Positions 24,614-33,624 are shown, counted from the first letter of the stretch. The stretch: 52,987 nt of DNA from an uncultured Rhodospirillales bacterium (GCA_903927465.1 CAIYMY010000015.1:1-52987); one strand, 5' to 3'. A program made the numbers and translations. Notes: generated from the letters alone by a model not told the origin.

Positions 24614-25057
24614 ATGATCTTGCTGGATACCAATGTGGTTTCCGAACTCATGCGCCCCGCACCGGCCGGGGCGGTGCTGGCATGGTTCGCCGCGCAGGAA
24701 GCCCATGATTTGTATCTGAGCGCGATTGGAGAGGCGGAGTTGCGCCGAGGTGCCGCCATGCTTCCCGCCGGCAAGCGGCGTGACCAATTGATGACCACGA
24801 TAGATGCCATGATCGCCGAGGATTTCGCGGGCTGCATCCTGCCTTTTGACAGCAATGCCGCCCAAGCCTTCGTGCTGGTGTTTCTGGAACGCCGCGCCGC
24901 GGGCCGCCCAATCAGCTTCGCCGATTGCCAAATTGCCGCCACCGCCCGCGCCCAAGGTGCCGCCATCGCCACGCGCAATACCGCCGATTTTGCCGGTTGC
25001 GGCATAGCGGTGATAGACCCTTGGGCGCATCAACAAGGTACCCAAAGCACCACATGA
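24614..25057 (+). CDS. PIN-domain toxin (FitB/VapC family)
   Basis: Ribonuclease toxin of 147 residues. PIN-domain acids are visible: Asp5 in ILLDTNVVSELMRP, Glu in SAIGEAELRRG, and the C-terminal acid of ISFADCQIAATA, followed by ATRNTADF. The domain is complete with no frameshift, so the toxin should be active. It overlaps the glycosyltransferase start by 4 nt (ATGA), an unusual coupling of a toxin to a biosynthetic gene. Confidence 0.88.
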   Translation: MILLDTNVVSELMRPAPAGAVLAWFAAQEAHDLYLSAIGEAELRRGAAMLPAGKRRDQLMTTIDAMIAEDFAGCILPFDSNAAQAFVLVFLERRAAGRPISFADCQIAATARAQGAAIATRNTADFAGCGIAVIDPWAHQQGTQSTT

Positions 25058-26100
25058 ACGGCGCCATCTACCTTATCGTCCCCGCGCCCTTCAGCGCGAT
25101 TTCTGGCGGCTATATCTATGATCGCCGCATGGTCGAAGGGCTGCGTGCGCTGGGGCAAGAAGTGCGCGTGGTGGAATTGGCCGGGCGCCATCCTTTCCCT
25201 GATGCCACCGCGACCGAAGCCGCGCGCGTTGCCTTGGCCGAGATTCCCGCCAATGCGCGCATTGTGATTGATGGCTTGGGCCTGCCCGCTTTTCTGCCGC
25301 TGGCCGATGAACTCACCCGTCGCGGCGCAACGGCGCTGATCCATCACCCAACTGCGCTGGAAACCGGCGCCCCGGAGGGCCAGCGCGAAGCGTTGAAAGC
25401 CGCCGAGCGCGTATTGTTCAGCGCGTGTACGCGCATCATCACCACCTCCACCCTCACGGCGCGAGATTTGCCGGAAGGCTTTGGCGTGGACGCCGCGCGT
25501 ATTTGCGTAGTGGAACCAGGCACAGATGCCGCGCCGCGCGCCGGCGGCTCCGCTGGTCCGGGCTGCGCCATTTTGAGTGTTGGCATGTTGGTGCCGCGTA
25601 AGGGCCATGATGTGCTGCTGCGGGCACTGGCGCGGCTCGCTGATCTTGATTGGTCGCTGGCTATTGCTGGGGATGCGACGCGCGATGCCTTGCATGCTGA
25701 TAGGCTGCGCGCCTTGGCGGCGGAACTTGGCATAGCGCAGCGCGTGAGATTTCTGGGCGCCCTGCCGGATGCCGCTTTGGAAGCAGAATATGCGCGCGCT
25801 GATCTTTTCGCCCTCGCCACGCGTTATGAAGGCTATGGCATGGCGGCTGCGGAAGCGATGGCGCGCGGCCTGCCAATGGCGATCACCGCCGGCGGCGCGA
25901 TTGCCGATATTGTACCGGAAGACGCTGCCGTGGTTGCCGCCGTGGATGACCACAACGCGCTATCACGCGCCATGCGCCGGCCGATTTTCGACACTGCCTT
26001 GCGCGCCGATATGGCCGCAGCATCCTGGCGCGCGGGGCAGGCTTTGCCGCGCTGGCCGGACCGCGCCGCCGCTTTCCTGAAAGCACTCGACAATGGCTGA
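25054..26100 (+). CDS. Glycosyltransferase, GT4-like
   Basis: GT-B fold glycosyltransferase of 348 residues. The N-terminal acceptor-side domain starts MNGAIYLIVPAPFSAISGGY. The donor domain has ILSVGMLVPRKGHDVLLRAL, VRFLGALPDAALEAEYARAD and the E-x7-E-type motif EGYGMAAAEAMARG. The frame opens at 24925 inside the toxin gene in another reading; ATG at 25054 starts on the toxin stop. Its role in the cluster is probably to glycosylate the pterin-like product, as cyanobacterial pteridine glycosyltransferases do; this is inference from context. Confidence 0.83.
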   Translation: MNGAIYLIVPAPFSAISGGYIYDRRMVEGLRALGQEVRVVELAGRHPFPDATATEAARVALAEIPANARIVIDGLGLPAFLPLADELTRRGATALIHHPTALETGAPEGQREALKAAERVLFSACTRIITTSTLTARDLPEGFGVDAARICVVEPGTDAAPRAGGSAGPGCAILSVGMLVPRKGHDVLLRALARLADLDWSLAIAGDATRDALHADRLRALAAELGIAQRVRFLGALPDAALEAEYARADLFALATRYEGYGMAAAEAMARGLPMAITAGGAIADIVPEDAAVVAAVDDHNALSRAMRRPIFDTALRADMAAASWRAGQALPRWPDRAAAFLKALDNG

Positions 26101-26968
26101 AAGCTTCGATGGTGATTGGCTCGATTTGCGCGAGCCTTACGACGCCGCCGCACGCAACCCTGAATTGGCTGAGATGCTCGCGGCATCCCTGCCCGCGCGG
26201 CCCCGCCTGCTTGACCTTGGCGCGGGCACCGGCAGCTTGCTCCGCTGGCTTGGCCATTTCATTGGCCGCGCGCAAAGCTGGACACTGGTGGATAGCGATG
26301 CGGAATTGATCTCTCGCGCTTTTGATACAATATCAGACCGGGCCGAGGCGGTGGATTGGCCCGTGACGCAACCCGGGCGCAGCGCGCTTTTGCTGCATGC
26401 GCCGCATGGCGTCTGGCGTATTGAAGCCATCCTGGCGGACCTTGCCGCAGCACCGGCCAATTTGCCGTTGGAACGCGTGGATGCCGTGGTCAGCACGGCG
26501 TTGTGCGATCTGGTCTCACGCGGTTGGGTGGAAGCCATGGCCGCGGCCTGCGCCGCGCGGCGCCTGCCCTTCTATGCTGCCTTGAATGTGACGGGGCGTG
26601 AGCGCTTCACCCCGCCCTATCCCGCCGATGCTTTGGTAGCGCGCGGCTTTCGACGTGATCAGGCGCGGGAGAAGGGTTTTGGTGGCGCATCACTTGGGCC
26701 ACAGGCGCCGGCCGTGATGGCCGAAGCCTTCGCCGCGCATGGCTACACCATTCATCGCGCGCCAAGCGATTGGGTCGTGGATCGCCGCGCCCGCGCTTTC
26801 ACTCGCGCGATCGCTGATGGCCATGCCATGGCCGCACTTGGCTGGGAAAAGCGCGGCAGTGACGCCATTCTGGATTGGCTGGATACCAGACGGGATCAGG
26901 CCGATGCCGGTCAGCTTGCCGTGCGCATCGGGCACCAGGATTTCCTCGCGCTCCCTCCTACAAGGTAG
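26093..26968 (+). CDS. SAM-dependent methyltransferase (class I)
   Basis: Protein of 291 residues with the SAM-binding motif I LLDLGAGTGSLLRW at about 39-52, an acidic residue ending strand 2 (WTLVDSDAEL), and a motif IV region VDAVVSTALCDLVS. It overlaps the glycosyltransferase by 8 nt and closes the cluster that starts at 22068. Only 6 nt separate it from otnK, so transcription may continue. The acceptor is unknown; a glycoside or pterin is the contextual guess. Confidence 0.78.
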   Translation: MAESFDGDWLDLREPYDAAARNPELAEMLAASLPARPRLLDLGAGTGSLLRWLGHFIGRAQSWTLVDSDAELISRAFDTISDRAEAVDWPVTQPGRSALLLHAPHGVWRIEAILADLAAAPANLPLERVDAVVSTALCDLVSRGWVEAMAAACAARRLPFYAALNVTGRERFTPPYPADALVARGFRRDQAREKGFGGASLGPQAPAVMAEAFAAHGYTIHRAPSDWVVDRRARAFTRAIADGHAMAALGWEKRGSDAILDWLDTRRDQADAGQLAVRIGHQDFLALPPTR

Positions 26969-26974
26969 TTAAAA

Positions 26975-28234
26975 ATGCCCCTTCTGCTCGGCTGCATCGC
27001 GGATGACTTCACGGGGGCCACGGACCTCGCGAATACACTGGTCAAGGGCGGCATGACTGCCGTACAGGTGATTGGTGTGCCGACCGGACCTTTGCCGGAA
27101 GCGGATGCCGTGATCATTGCGCTGAAATCGCGCACCGCGCCGGTTGGGGAAGCGGTGGCGCAATCACTGGCCGCTTGTGATGCGCTGCTCGCCGCTGGTG
27201 CGAAGCAGATTTTCTGGAAATATTGCTCGACTTTTGACAGCACAGATCAAGGCAATATCGGCCCCGTCGCGGATGCGCTGCTGAAGCGCCTGGGATCTGG
27301 CTTCGCGCTTGCCTGCCCGGCCTTTCCGACTAATGGGCGTACGATTTATCTCGGCCATCTTTTTGTCGGCAATGCGCTGCTGAATGAAAGCGGCATGGAA
27401 AACCATCCGTTGACGCCGATGACAGATGCAAATCTGGTGCGCGTACTGGGGCGGCAGACGGGTGGCGCGGTGGGGCTGGTGTCCTTCACGACCGTGGAAC
27501 AAGGTGCGGCCGCCACGCGCCAGGCCATGATGCAACTTGCTGAACAGGGCAGGCGATACGCCATTATGGATGCGGTGACGGATCAGCATTTGCTCGCGAT
27601 TGGCGAAGCCGCCGCACAACACGCGCTGATCACGGGTGGTTCGGGCGTGGCGATGGGCTTGCCTGAGAATTTCCGGCGCGCCGGCCTGCTACCAGCGCGC
27701 GGAGATGCGGCCAGCCTGCCACCCATGCAGGGCATGGCCGCTGTGGTAGCGGGGTCCTGTTCGCGCGCGACGCTTGGGCAAATCGGTCTCGCGCGGGATC
27801 ACCTGCCGGTGCTGGAATTGGATGCGCTGGCAACGCCCGATGCGGCGGCGCTCACGGCGCAGGCGCTGGATTGGGTGACGGGCAAATTGGCCGCAGATCG
27901 CCCGGTGGTGATTGCCGCCAGCGCGCCGCCGGAGAAGGTTGCAGCATTGCAGGCGAAGCTTGGGCGCGATGCTGCTGGTGCGCTGATTGAGACCGCCATG
28001 GCCGCGATTGCCGAAGGGCTTGTCGCGCGTGGCGTCGGCAGGCTTGTGGTGGCCGGCGGTGAGACTTCCGGTGCTGTGGTGCAGCGCCTTGGTGTCACGG
28101 CGCTGCGCATCGGGCCTGAGATTGATCCTGGCGTGCCATGGACTTTCGCCGAACCGCGCGGGCTGCATCTGGCGCTCAAATCCGGCAATTTCGGTGCGCG
28201 TGATTTCTTCCTGAAGGCGTTCGACCATGGATGA
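26975..28234 (+). CDS. otnK: 3-oxo-tetronate kinase OtnK (four-carbon acid sugar kinase)
   Basis: DUF1537-family kinase of 419 residues that phosphorylates 3-oxo-tetronate (dehydro-tetronate) at the 4-position in four-carbon acid sugar catabolism. Features include LLGCIADDFTGATDLAN at the N-terminus, WKYCSTFDSTDQGNIGP, FPTNGRTIYLGHLFVGNALL, and the C-terminal nucleotide site VVAGGETSGAVVQRLGV. Followed with an 8-nt overlap by an OtnC-type aldolase, the normal partner. No otnI isomerase or dehydrogenase is adjacent. Confidence 0.88.
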   Translation: MPLLLGCIADDFTGATDLANTLVKGGMTAVQVIGVPTGPLPEADAVIIALKSRTAPVGEAVAQSLAACDALLAAGAKQIFWKYCSTFDSTDQGNIGPVADALLKRLGSGFALACPAFPTNGRTIYLGHLFVGNALLNESGMENHPLTPMTDANLVRVLGRQTGGAVGLVSFTTVEQGAAATRQAMMQLAEQGRRYAIMDAVTDQHLLAIGEAAAQHALITGGSGVAMGLPENFRRAGLLPARGDAASLPPMQGMAAVVAGSCSRATLGQIGLARDHLPVLELDALATPDAAALTAQALDWVTGKLAADRPVVIAASAPPEKVAALQAKLGRDAAGALIETAMAAIAEGLVARGVGRLVVAGGETSGAVVQRLGVTALRIGPEIDPGVPWTFAEPRGLHLALKSGNFGARDFFLKAFDHG

Positions 28235-28859
28235 AGCTGCGCTGCGTGCACAACTCGCCGCGCTCGGTGCCTCGCTTTTCGCGCGCGGCTATTCGGTGGG
28301 GACGGCGGGCAATATCAGTGTGCGCCTGCCGGATGGGTTTCTGATGACGCCGACCAATTCCTGCCTGGGCCGGCTTGATCCCGCGCGGATATCGAAGCTC
28401 GCGCCAGATTTTTCGCATGTGTCGGGTGATAAGCCATCCAAGGAAGTCTTCATGCATCGTGCGGTGCTGACCGCACGGCCCGATGCGGGGGCGGTGGTGC
28501 ATTTGCACTCCACCCACGCCACCGCCATTGCTTGCCTCGCTGCGCCGGGAGAGTCCGCGCCCATCCCGCCGCTGACCCCGTACTTCGTGATGCGTGTTGG
28601 ACGGAACCTGCCCGTGATCCGCTATTATCGCCCTGGCGATGGCGCGATGGAAAACGATATCCACGAAGCCGCTAAGGGTGCGAAAGCCGTGCTGCTGGCC
28701 AATCACGGCCCGGTGGTATCGGGCGGCACTTTAGAAGATGCCGTGCATGCGGCGGAGGAATTGGAAGAAGCCGCGCGCCTTGCGCTGTTGCTGCGCGGTG
28801 CCGGTGCGCGCAGCCTGACGCCGGCGCAGGTTGATGATTTGCTCAACACTTTCGGCTGA
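28227..28859 (+). CDS. otnC: 3-oxo-tetronate 4-phosphate decarboxylase OtnC (class II aldolase)
   Basis: Class II aldolase/adducin-fold enzyme of 210 residues. Motifs include YSVGTAGNISVRLPDGFLMT, the zinc-site HLHSTHAT segment, and LLANHGPVVSGGTLEDAV. It should decarboxylate the product of OtnK to dihydroxyacetone phosphate. Its start overlaps otnK by 8 nt. Related L-ribulose- or fuculose-phosphate aldolases share the fold, but the otnK partner supports OtnC. Confidence 0.85.
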   Translation: MDEAALRAQLAALGASLFARGYSVGTAGNISVRLPDGFLMTPTNSCLGRLDPARISKLAPDFSHVSGDKPSKEVFMHRAVLTARPDAGAVVHLHSTHATAIACLAAPGESAPIPPLTPYFVMRVGRNLPVIRYYRPGDGAMENDIHEAAKGAKAVLLANHGPVVSGGTLEDAVHAAEELEEAARLALLLRGAGARSLTPAQVDDLLNTFG

Positions 28860-28862
28860 CCC

Positions 28863-29198
28863 ATGTGGATCATGATCGCCGCACCCTATACCAGCGGCGG
28901 TGCCGATGCTGCGCTCCGCGCCGCGCGCCTTGCTGAGATTAACCAAGCCGCACTCGCCATCCTCCGGCTCGGTCATGTGCCGGTGATTGGCGTGAATATG
29001 GCGCTACCGATCATTGCCGCGGCTGAGGGCGATGTTTTCGATGAAGTGATGATGCCGATCTCACTCGCCTTGGCCGAACGCTGCGATGCCGCGCTGCTGC
29101 TCGGCGGGCCAAGCCAGGGCGCGGATCAGGAAGTCGCGCGCTTCAGGCAGGCGGGCAAGCCCGTGTTCCGCACCCTGGCGGAAATCCCGCCAGGGTGA
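28863..29198 (+). CDS. DUF4406-like small protein (nucleoside deoxyribosyltransferase-like fold)
   Basis: Encodes 111 residues starting MWIMIAAPYTSGGADAALR, with GHVPVIGVNMALP and ALLLGGPSQGADQEVA, the pattern of DUF4406/deoxyribosyltransferase-like proteins. It follows otnC by 3 nt and may be the last gene of that transcript. The substrate is unknown. The stop codon lies inside a 10-bp hairpin, and the convergent ATP-grasp gene ends 13 nt beyond. Confidence 0.65.
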   Translation: MWIMIAAPYTSGGADAALRAARLAEINQAALAILRLGHVPVIGVNMALPIIAAAEGDVFDEVMMPISLALAERCDAALLLGGPSQGADQEVARFRQAGKPVFRTLAEIPPG

Positions 29199-29214
29199 CG
29201 GAAATCAGCCGTCA
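29172..29214. terminator. Two adjacent hairpins over convergent stop codons
   Basis: A 10-bp perfect stem (29172-29181 with 29187-29196) ends in the plus-strand stop. A 6-bp stem (29196-29201 with 29209-29214) spans to the stop of the minus-strand ATP-grasp gene. This could be a bidirectional terminator, although no T-runs follow. Confidence 0.45.
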
Positions 29215-30168
29215 GGCTGCCTTGGCTTGTTGCTGTTGCAGCAAGCCTGTCAGGAATTGCGCGATAGCGCCCATGCCTGATTGCCCGGCGCGGGCTTCAG
29301 CGTCGCTATTGTAGTTCGTATTGGTATTCACATCATAAGCGAAAGTGTTGCCCGCGCGATCCGTGATGAATTCAATCGCACCAACACCCACGCCATTGGC
29401 GCGCAGGAAAGCCTCCATGCGCGGCAGCAAGGGATGGGTGAAGCCTTCAATGATGCGAAACTTCTCGCCCGGCGCCACGGCGGGGCACACCGCACCTGGT
29501 TCAAGGGCGCAGACATCCGCCGGGCATAATTCGAACCCTTCCGATGTATCCACGCGCACGGCGTAAAGGAATGTTCCATTGATGAATTCAGCCCGCGTGA
29601 TGAAGGGCTCCGGCGCTTCGATATAGCGCTGCACCAGCCACACCCCATCGCGTGGCGCGGCGAAGGGGTCCGGGTCCGCCGCGATTTTCGCTACCGCTTC
29701 GCTGAGTGCGGCCGCGCTCAGAATCAATTGCACGCCAAGCCCCTTGCCGGCGCGGTTATGTTTCAAAATAACCGGAAAGCTGAGCTTTTCCGCCGCCGCT
29801 GCAAGATGCTGTGTCCCCACCACGGCAATGGTCGGCGGCGTTGGGATATCGAAACCAGCCAGCGCGGCATATTGCGCAACCTTTGAGAGTTCCAATTGCA
29901 AAGCACGCCGCCCATTCACTACGGGCCTGCCATGGCGTTCCAAATGCTCAATCACCGCCCCCGCATATTCCGGCGCATAGGTATGCCCGCGCGTGTGGGA
30001 TGACGCACTCATGCGATTATAGAAAATGCCCTCGGGCGGCGGCGTGGTCAGATCAAGCGCGCCTTCATCGAGGAACCATTCCTCATAAGGCGTGCCAAGG
30101 CGGGCGAAGGCCGCGCGCAGCGGTTCCACCCAGGTATCATTTTCGTGGATGACAAAGACCTTCGACAT
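29212..30168 (-). CDS. ATP-grasp ligase (RimK/D-Ala-D-Ala ligase-like)
   Basis: ATP-grasp protein of 318 residues. The nucleotide-binding part has FPVILKHNRAGKGLGVQLI and VWLVQRYIEAPEPFITRAEF, and the metal-binding end is GAIEFITDRAGNTFAYDVNT. Such enzymes form carboxylate-amine bonds, but neither partner can be named. The frame opens at 30204; ATG 30168 (MSKVFVIHENDTWVEPLR) has a GGAGAA site 8-9 nt upstream. It stands alone, convergent with the otn genes and divergent from the chemoreceptor. Confidence 0.8.
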   Translation of the reverse strand: MSKVFVIHENDTWVEPLRAAFARLGTPYEEWFLDEGALDLTTPPPEGIFYNRMSASSHTRGHTYAPEYAGAVIEHLERHGRPVVNGRRALQLELSKVAQYAALAGFDIPTPPTIAVVGTQHLAAAAEKLSFPVILKHNRAGKGLGVQLILSAAALSEAVAKIAADPDPFAAPRDGVWLVQRYIEAPEPFITRAEFINGTFLYAVRVDTSEGFELCPADVCALEPGAVCPAVAPGEKFRIIEGFTHPLLPRMEAFLRANGVGVGAIEFITDRAGNTFAYDVNTNTNYNSDAEARAGQSGMGAIAQFLTGLLQQQQAKAA

Positions 30169-30707
30169 GCGGCTTCTCCAACTTTTCACAAGAAAAAAGC
30201 CCATCCTGAAGCCAGCGCAAGAGCCTGAAAGAAGAAAGATTTTCTTTTTCTTTGGGGATTACTTGACAGAATTTCCTGCCCCATGCCGCCCGCCAGGGAG
30301 ATGTCCTGCCCCCAAGCCATAAGCGTAAATTCACGATCTGCGTTTAGGCTTTAGGAAAACAGTAATTTCACGGAATTCCGGGACAGATTCAGGGGTTAAC
30401 CTTGTTCGCGCAAAGCCATACGCAAAGCCATACAAAGAATAGCGGCAGTTCAGCGCCAAACCCTATTTCCTGTTGAAGACTGAAGCAGCGCGAAGCGTCA
30501 TCGCATGTGACTTCATTCTTGGATTAAGACTCGGCTAACACCATGCCCCATAAAAATGCAGAAAGCAGCGGGCAATGTCGCGCATAATCAAGCCGCCCAT
30601 TAACCTGAGGCGGAAAATATTTTTGGTGCATCACTAGCCTTGGTCACCTTTCAGCAAGGACACTGCCTGCACAATGCGGCAGGTCCACGAAAGGAGCACG
30701 CTAGACG
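30169..30707. other. 539-nt divergent intergenic region
   Basis: No convincing gene. It is AT-richer than the flanks and contains an A/T tract dyad at about 30228-30253 and a perfect tandem 12-nt repeat at 30409-30420 and 30421-30432 (cgcaaagccata twice). It should hold promoters for the ATP-grasp gene and the chemoreceptor. A stem ctgcc/ggcag lies near 30664-30683, just before the chemoreceptor. A small RNA cannot be excluded. Confidence 0.45.
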
Positions 30708-32384
30708 ATGCGTATCAGAATTGCCCCCTTATTGCTCACCATTCTTGCCATGATCGGCACAGTCAATGCCGGCGCGGCGGTCTATGCCTGGGTGTCCATG
30801 CGCCATAACGCGCAGAGCTTCACTGAAATCAAGACAAATGCTGTCGCACCGCTGATTGATCTCAAGGCGCTGTCCGATGCCTATGCGGTTTTTGTCGTAG
30901 ATGCATCGCACAAGATGCGCAACGGCAATTTCACCTGGGAAGAAGGTGCAACCAGCCTTGCCGACGCGGTGAAGAACATCAACCGCGCCTGGTCTGCCCT
31001 GACGCAGGCAGAATTGCCGCCTTCCGTGCAGCAAGCCTTCGCCGAAGCGCGCGAACGCCGCGCCCCGGCGGAACAGGTCACGCAGGATTTGGTGCGCATT
31101 GCTGCGGCCAAGAATAGCGCTCAGCTTGATCAGCTGATTAAGGAGCGCCTCTATCAGGCGATTGACCCCTTCACGGAATCGATTGGCGGCATGATGGATA
31201 CCATCGTGGCCGAAACCAATGACAAGGTTGCCAATGAAGTGACTTCCGTCACCCAGGCAACGCTAATCATTGCGCTACTGGGGCTTTTCTCGCTCGCCGC
31301 GTTGATCGCTGCCGGCTGGGTTGTGGTTGCCCGTGTTACCCGTCCGCTTGGTACGCTTGCCACTGGCATGGAAAACATGTCGAAGGGCGATCTTTCCAAG
31401 GAATTCCAGGGCACGGATCGTCAGGATGAAGTGGGTGAGATGGCGCGCGCCGTGACTGTCTTCCGCGAAGGCCTGATCGAAGCCGAAAAGCTGCGCGCCA
31501 CGGAAGCGACCCGCGGTGCAGAAATGGAAGCCGCGCGCCGCGCTGCCATCCAAAGCATCGCAGGCGATCTGGATCGCGCTGTTGGCCAATCGGTCAGCAC
31601 GCTATCCGAAAGCACCTCAATGCTGGTGCAGGAAGGTACCAAGGTCGCCTCGGCCACGGATGCCACCCTGGCCCAGGCACGCTCTGCCGCGAATGAGGGA
31701 ACGGAAGCCAATCACGGCATCCAATCCGTCTCCGCCGCAGCTGAGGAACTGACGGTTGCGATTTCCGAAGTCTCCAACCGCGTGACCGCCGTGGCGCAGA
31801 CCGCGCGTGGTGCGGCGGAACAGGCGGATCGCGTCAGCAGCCTGGTGGATGGGCTGAATGCGGCATCCGTGCGCATCAATGATGTCACTGGGTTGATCGG
31901 CACCATCGCCGCGCAGACCAATCTGCTCGCACTCAATGCCACGATCGAATCGGCCCGTGCCGGTGAGGCTGGCAAGGGCTTCGCGGTGGTGGCTTCTGAG
32001 GTGAAGAACCTGGCCGCGCAATCGGCCAAGGCCACGGAAAGCATCCAGACCGAAATCGGCGCGATGCAGAATATCATCGGCGACGTGGTCGGCGTGATCG
32101 AGGATATCGTGAAGCGCATCAGCCAGTTGGACGGCGAAAATACTGCCATCGCCGCGGCGGTGGAAGAACAATCCGCCACCACGGCGGAAATCGCTTCCAG
32201 CCTGCGCAATGCGGCCCAGGCGGTGGATGGGCTGGAAGGCTCCATCGGCCGTGTGTCTGGCATGGCGGAAGATGCCGGCAAGGCCATGGGCAGCATCACG
32301 CAAGCAAGCCGCACCGTGGCGGATGAAGCGGTGCAGCTGCGCGAAGCCACTCAGGCTTTGATCAAGCGCCTACAAGCGGCCTGA
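30708..32384 (+). CDS. Methyl-accepting chemotaxis protein
   Basis: Inner-membrane chemoreceptor of 558 residues. TM1 is at about 7-29, a four-helix-type periplasmic sensor domain at about 30-182, TM2 at 183-207, and a HAMP domain at about 208-262 ([20 protein letters not shown]). The cytoplasmic signalling coiled coil has its CheA/CheW tip [20 protein letters not shown] near residue 405. The ligand is unknown. ATG 30708 is preceded by AAGGAG. No che genes are adjacent. A strong terminator follows. Confidence 0.93.
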   Translation: MRIRIAPLLLTILAMIGTVNAGAAVYAWVSMRHNAQSFTEIKTNAVAPLIDLKALSDAYAVFVVDASHKMRNGNFTWEEGATSLADAVKNINRAWSALTQAELPPSVQQAFAEARERRAPAEQVTQDLVRIAAAKNSAQLDQLIKERLYQAIDPFTESIGGMMDTIVAETNDKVANEVTSVTQATLIIALLGLFSLAALIAAGWVVVARVTRPLGTLATGMENMSKGDLSKEFQGTDRQDEVGEMARAVTVFREGLIEAEKLRATEATRGAEMEAARRAAIQSIAGDLDRAVGQSVSTLSESTSMLVQEGTKVASATDATLAQARSAANEGTEANHGIQSVSAAAEELTVAISEVSNRVTAVAQTARGAAEQADRVSSLVDGLNAASVRINDVTGLIGTIAAQTNLLALNATIESARAGEAGKGFAVVASEVKNLAAQSAKATESIQTEIGAMQNIIGDVVGVIEDIVKRISQLDGENTAIAAAVEEQSATTAEIASSLRNAAQAVDGLEGSIGRVSGMAEDAGKAMGSITQASRTVADEAVQLREATQALIKRLQAA

Positions 32385-32410
32385 TACGGCTTCATCCCGT
32401 CAGACCAAAG

Positions 32411-32440
32411 AGCGGCGGCCCTGCAAGGGGCCGCCGCTTT
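32411..32440 (+). terminator. Rho-independent-type terminator after the chemoreceptor
   Basis: A perfect 11-bp GC-rich stem (32411-32421 with 32428-32438) has a 6-nt loop tgcaag and is followed by a short T stretch. It lies 27 nt after the stop codon. Confidence 0.75.
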
Positions 32441-32531
32441 GACGCCCGCGGAAGCATCGATGCATTCCAGACCAACAGCGCCGTCCTTTTCGGAAGCCAG
32501 TTCTTTGCCCTGAGTAGAGCCGTTACTAATC

Positions 32532-32812
32532 ATGTCCTTCAGTGCCTTAGCACCCCAACGATCGGGGATTGGGTCGGGGCGATCAGATGTAGGGCAGTTT
32601 TGGACCTATATGCGTGATGAAGCACCCTTTCGCGGCACTGATTCGCCTGCGGCGATGTTGCGCTATTCCCGAGACCGAAGCGCAATCCACCCTGAACGGC
32701 ATCTGGCCAATTACACAGACATCCTGCAAGCCTATGCTGGGATCAATGGGCTTTATGCGGCAGGGCGACGTCCAGGGTCGATCCTGTAGGCCGCGTGTTG
32801 GGCGCACGGGAC
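32532..32812 (+). pseudogene. IS66-family transposase (TnpC) remnant
   Basis: One frame reads VGQFWTYMRDEAPFRGTDSP, then SRDRSAIHPERHLANYTDIL and YAGINGLYAAGRRPGSIL, matching the IS66 TnpC catalytic region. The usual form has ILQADAYAGFNRLY; here two residues are lost (ILQAYAG). An in-frame TAG at 32787 replaces the Glu before AACWAH. No start region, catalytic completion or terminal inverted repeats are visible, so this is a decayed fragment. The stretch 32813-32928 holds nothing further that I recognise. Confidence 0.8.
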
Positions 32813-32928
32813 ACAACAAAGATTGCGCAACTGCGAAAAGGCTTGCCCAATCTGGCGAAAAAAGCCTCGCTGGCATCAGGGCATGAAATGTGCCCAGCGG
32901 TCTGGCTGAAAATTCGCCTCCTGCTTCG

Positions 32929-33624
32929 TCAAGCAATCTCGCGGATCAATTTGCGCTTCACGGCCTGGCCGAAACTGTTGAAATCTTCAGCAACAATATA
33001 AAACGCCCCCGGCCCGCCTATCACGCGATCCCGAAAGTAAAGATCAAGGTTGGCGGGCGGCGGGCGGCCGAAGGTCGGACGATCATTCACAATGGGCAGG
33101 CCGTTGATGACGATGCCTTCCGCCACAGCCTCATCACGCAGCACCTCGACCGGCGGGCCGCTATTGTTAAGCCCATCGCCGGAGACATCAATCACGCGCC
33201 GTGTCGCTTCAAAGGGGCAGGCGGCCAATTCGCGCCGGGCATGGATGATAGCGCCGGAAATGGAGGTCCAGGAAAGCGATGCGCGCGGCGCTTGCGCCAA
33301 GGCCGCCGCCCAATTGCGCGCATCGGCTTCAGCGGCGATGCGCGTCCAGGGCAAGACCGTACGCTGATATTCAATGCCCGCCCATTCGATATAGACAAGG
33401 CCAATGGCGCCAATCATCCCGCCGCGAATGGCGGCAAGCACAGCCGGATCGGTCACCGCATCGCGATAGCCTTCGCGTTGCAGTTTTGCCTCATCCTCAT
33501 CAATGGAACGGGACACATCAACAGCGAGCACCAGCGCGACATCAACAGGTTCTTCTGCCCGTGCCCTGCCGCTGGCGGCAAGAACGGCACCGCTGGTGGC
33601 GGCCAGAAGCGTGCGACGATGCAT
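32929..33624 (-). CDS. DUF1194 domain protein (VWA-like, exported)
   Basis: Protein of 231 residues with a twin-Arg-like signal peptide (MHRRTLLAATSGAVLAASG, cleavage near ARA-EE). A von Willebrand A-type fold follows: the MIDAS motif DVSRS at 36-40, then GAIGLVYIEWAG, TSISGAIIHARREL and VIDVSGDGLNNSG. The pattern is DUF1194, a family of unknown function in Alphaproteobacteria. It is probably periplasmic. The gene runs toward the IS66 relic. Confidence 0.85.
   Translation of the reverse strand: MHRRTLLAATSGAVLAASGRARAEEPVDVALVLAVDVSRSIDEDEAKLQREGYRDAVTDPAVLAAIRGGMIGAIGLVYIEWAGIEYQRTVLPWTRIAAEADARNWAAALAQAPRASLSWTSISGAIIHARRELAACPFEATRRVIDVSGDGLNNSGPPVEVLRDEAVAEGIVINGLPIVNDRPTFGRPPPANLDLYFRDRVIGGPGAFYIVAEDFNSFGQAVKRKLIREIA

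Noticed and set aside
30263-30268. A perfect TTGACA box
   Set aside because: No -10-like sequence lies 16-18 nt downstream, and it is over 400 nt from the chemoreceptor start.
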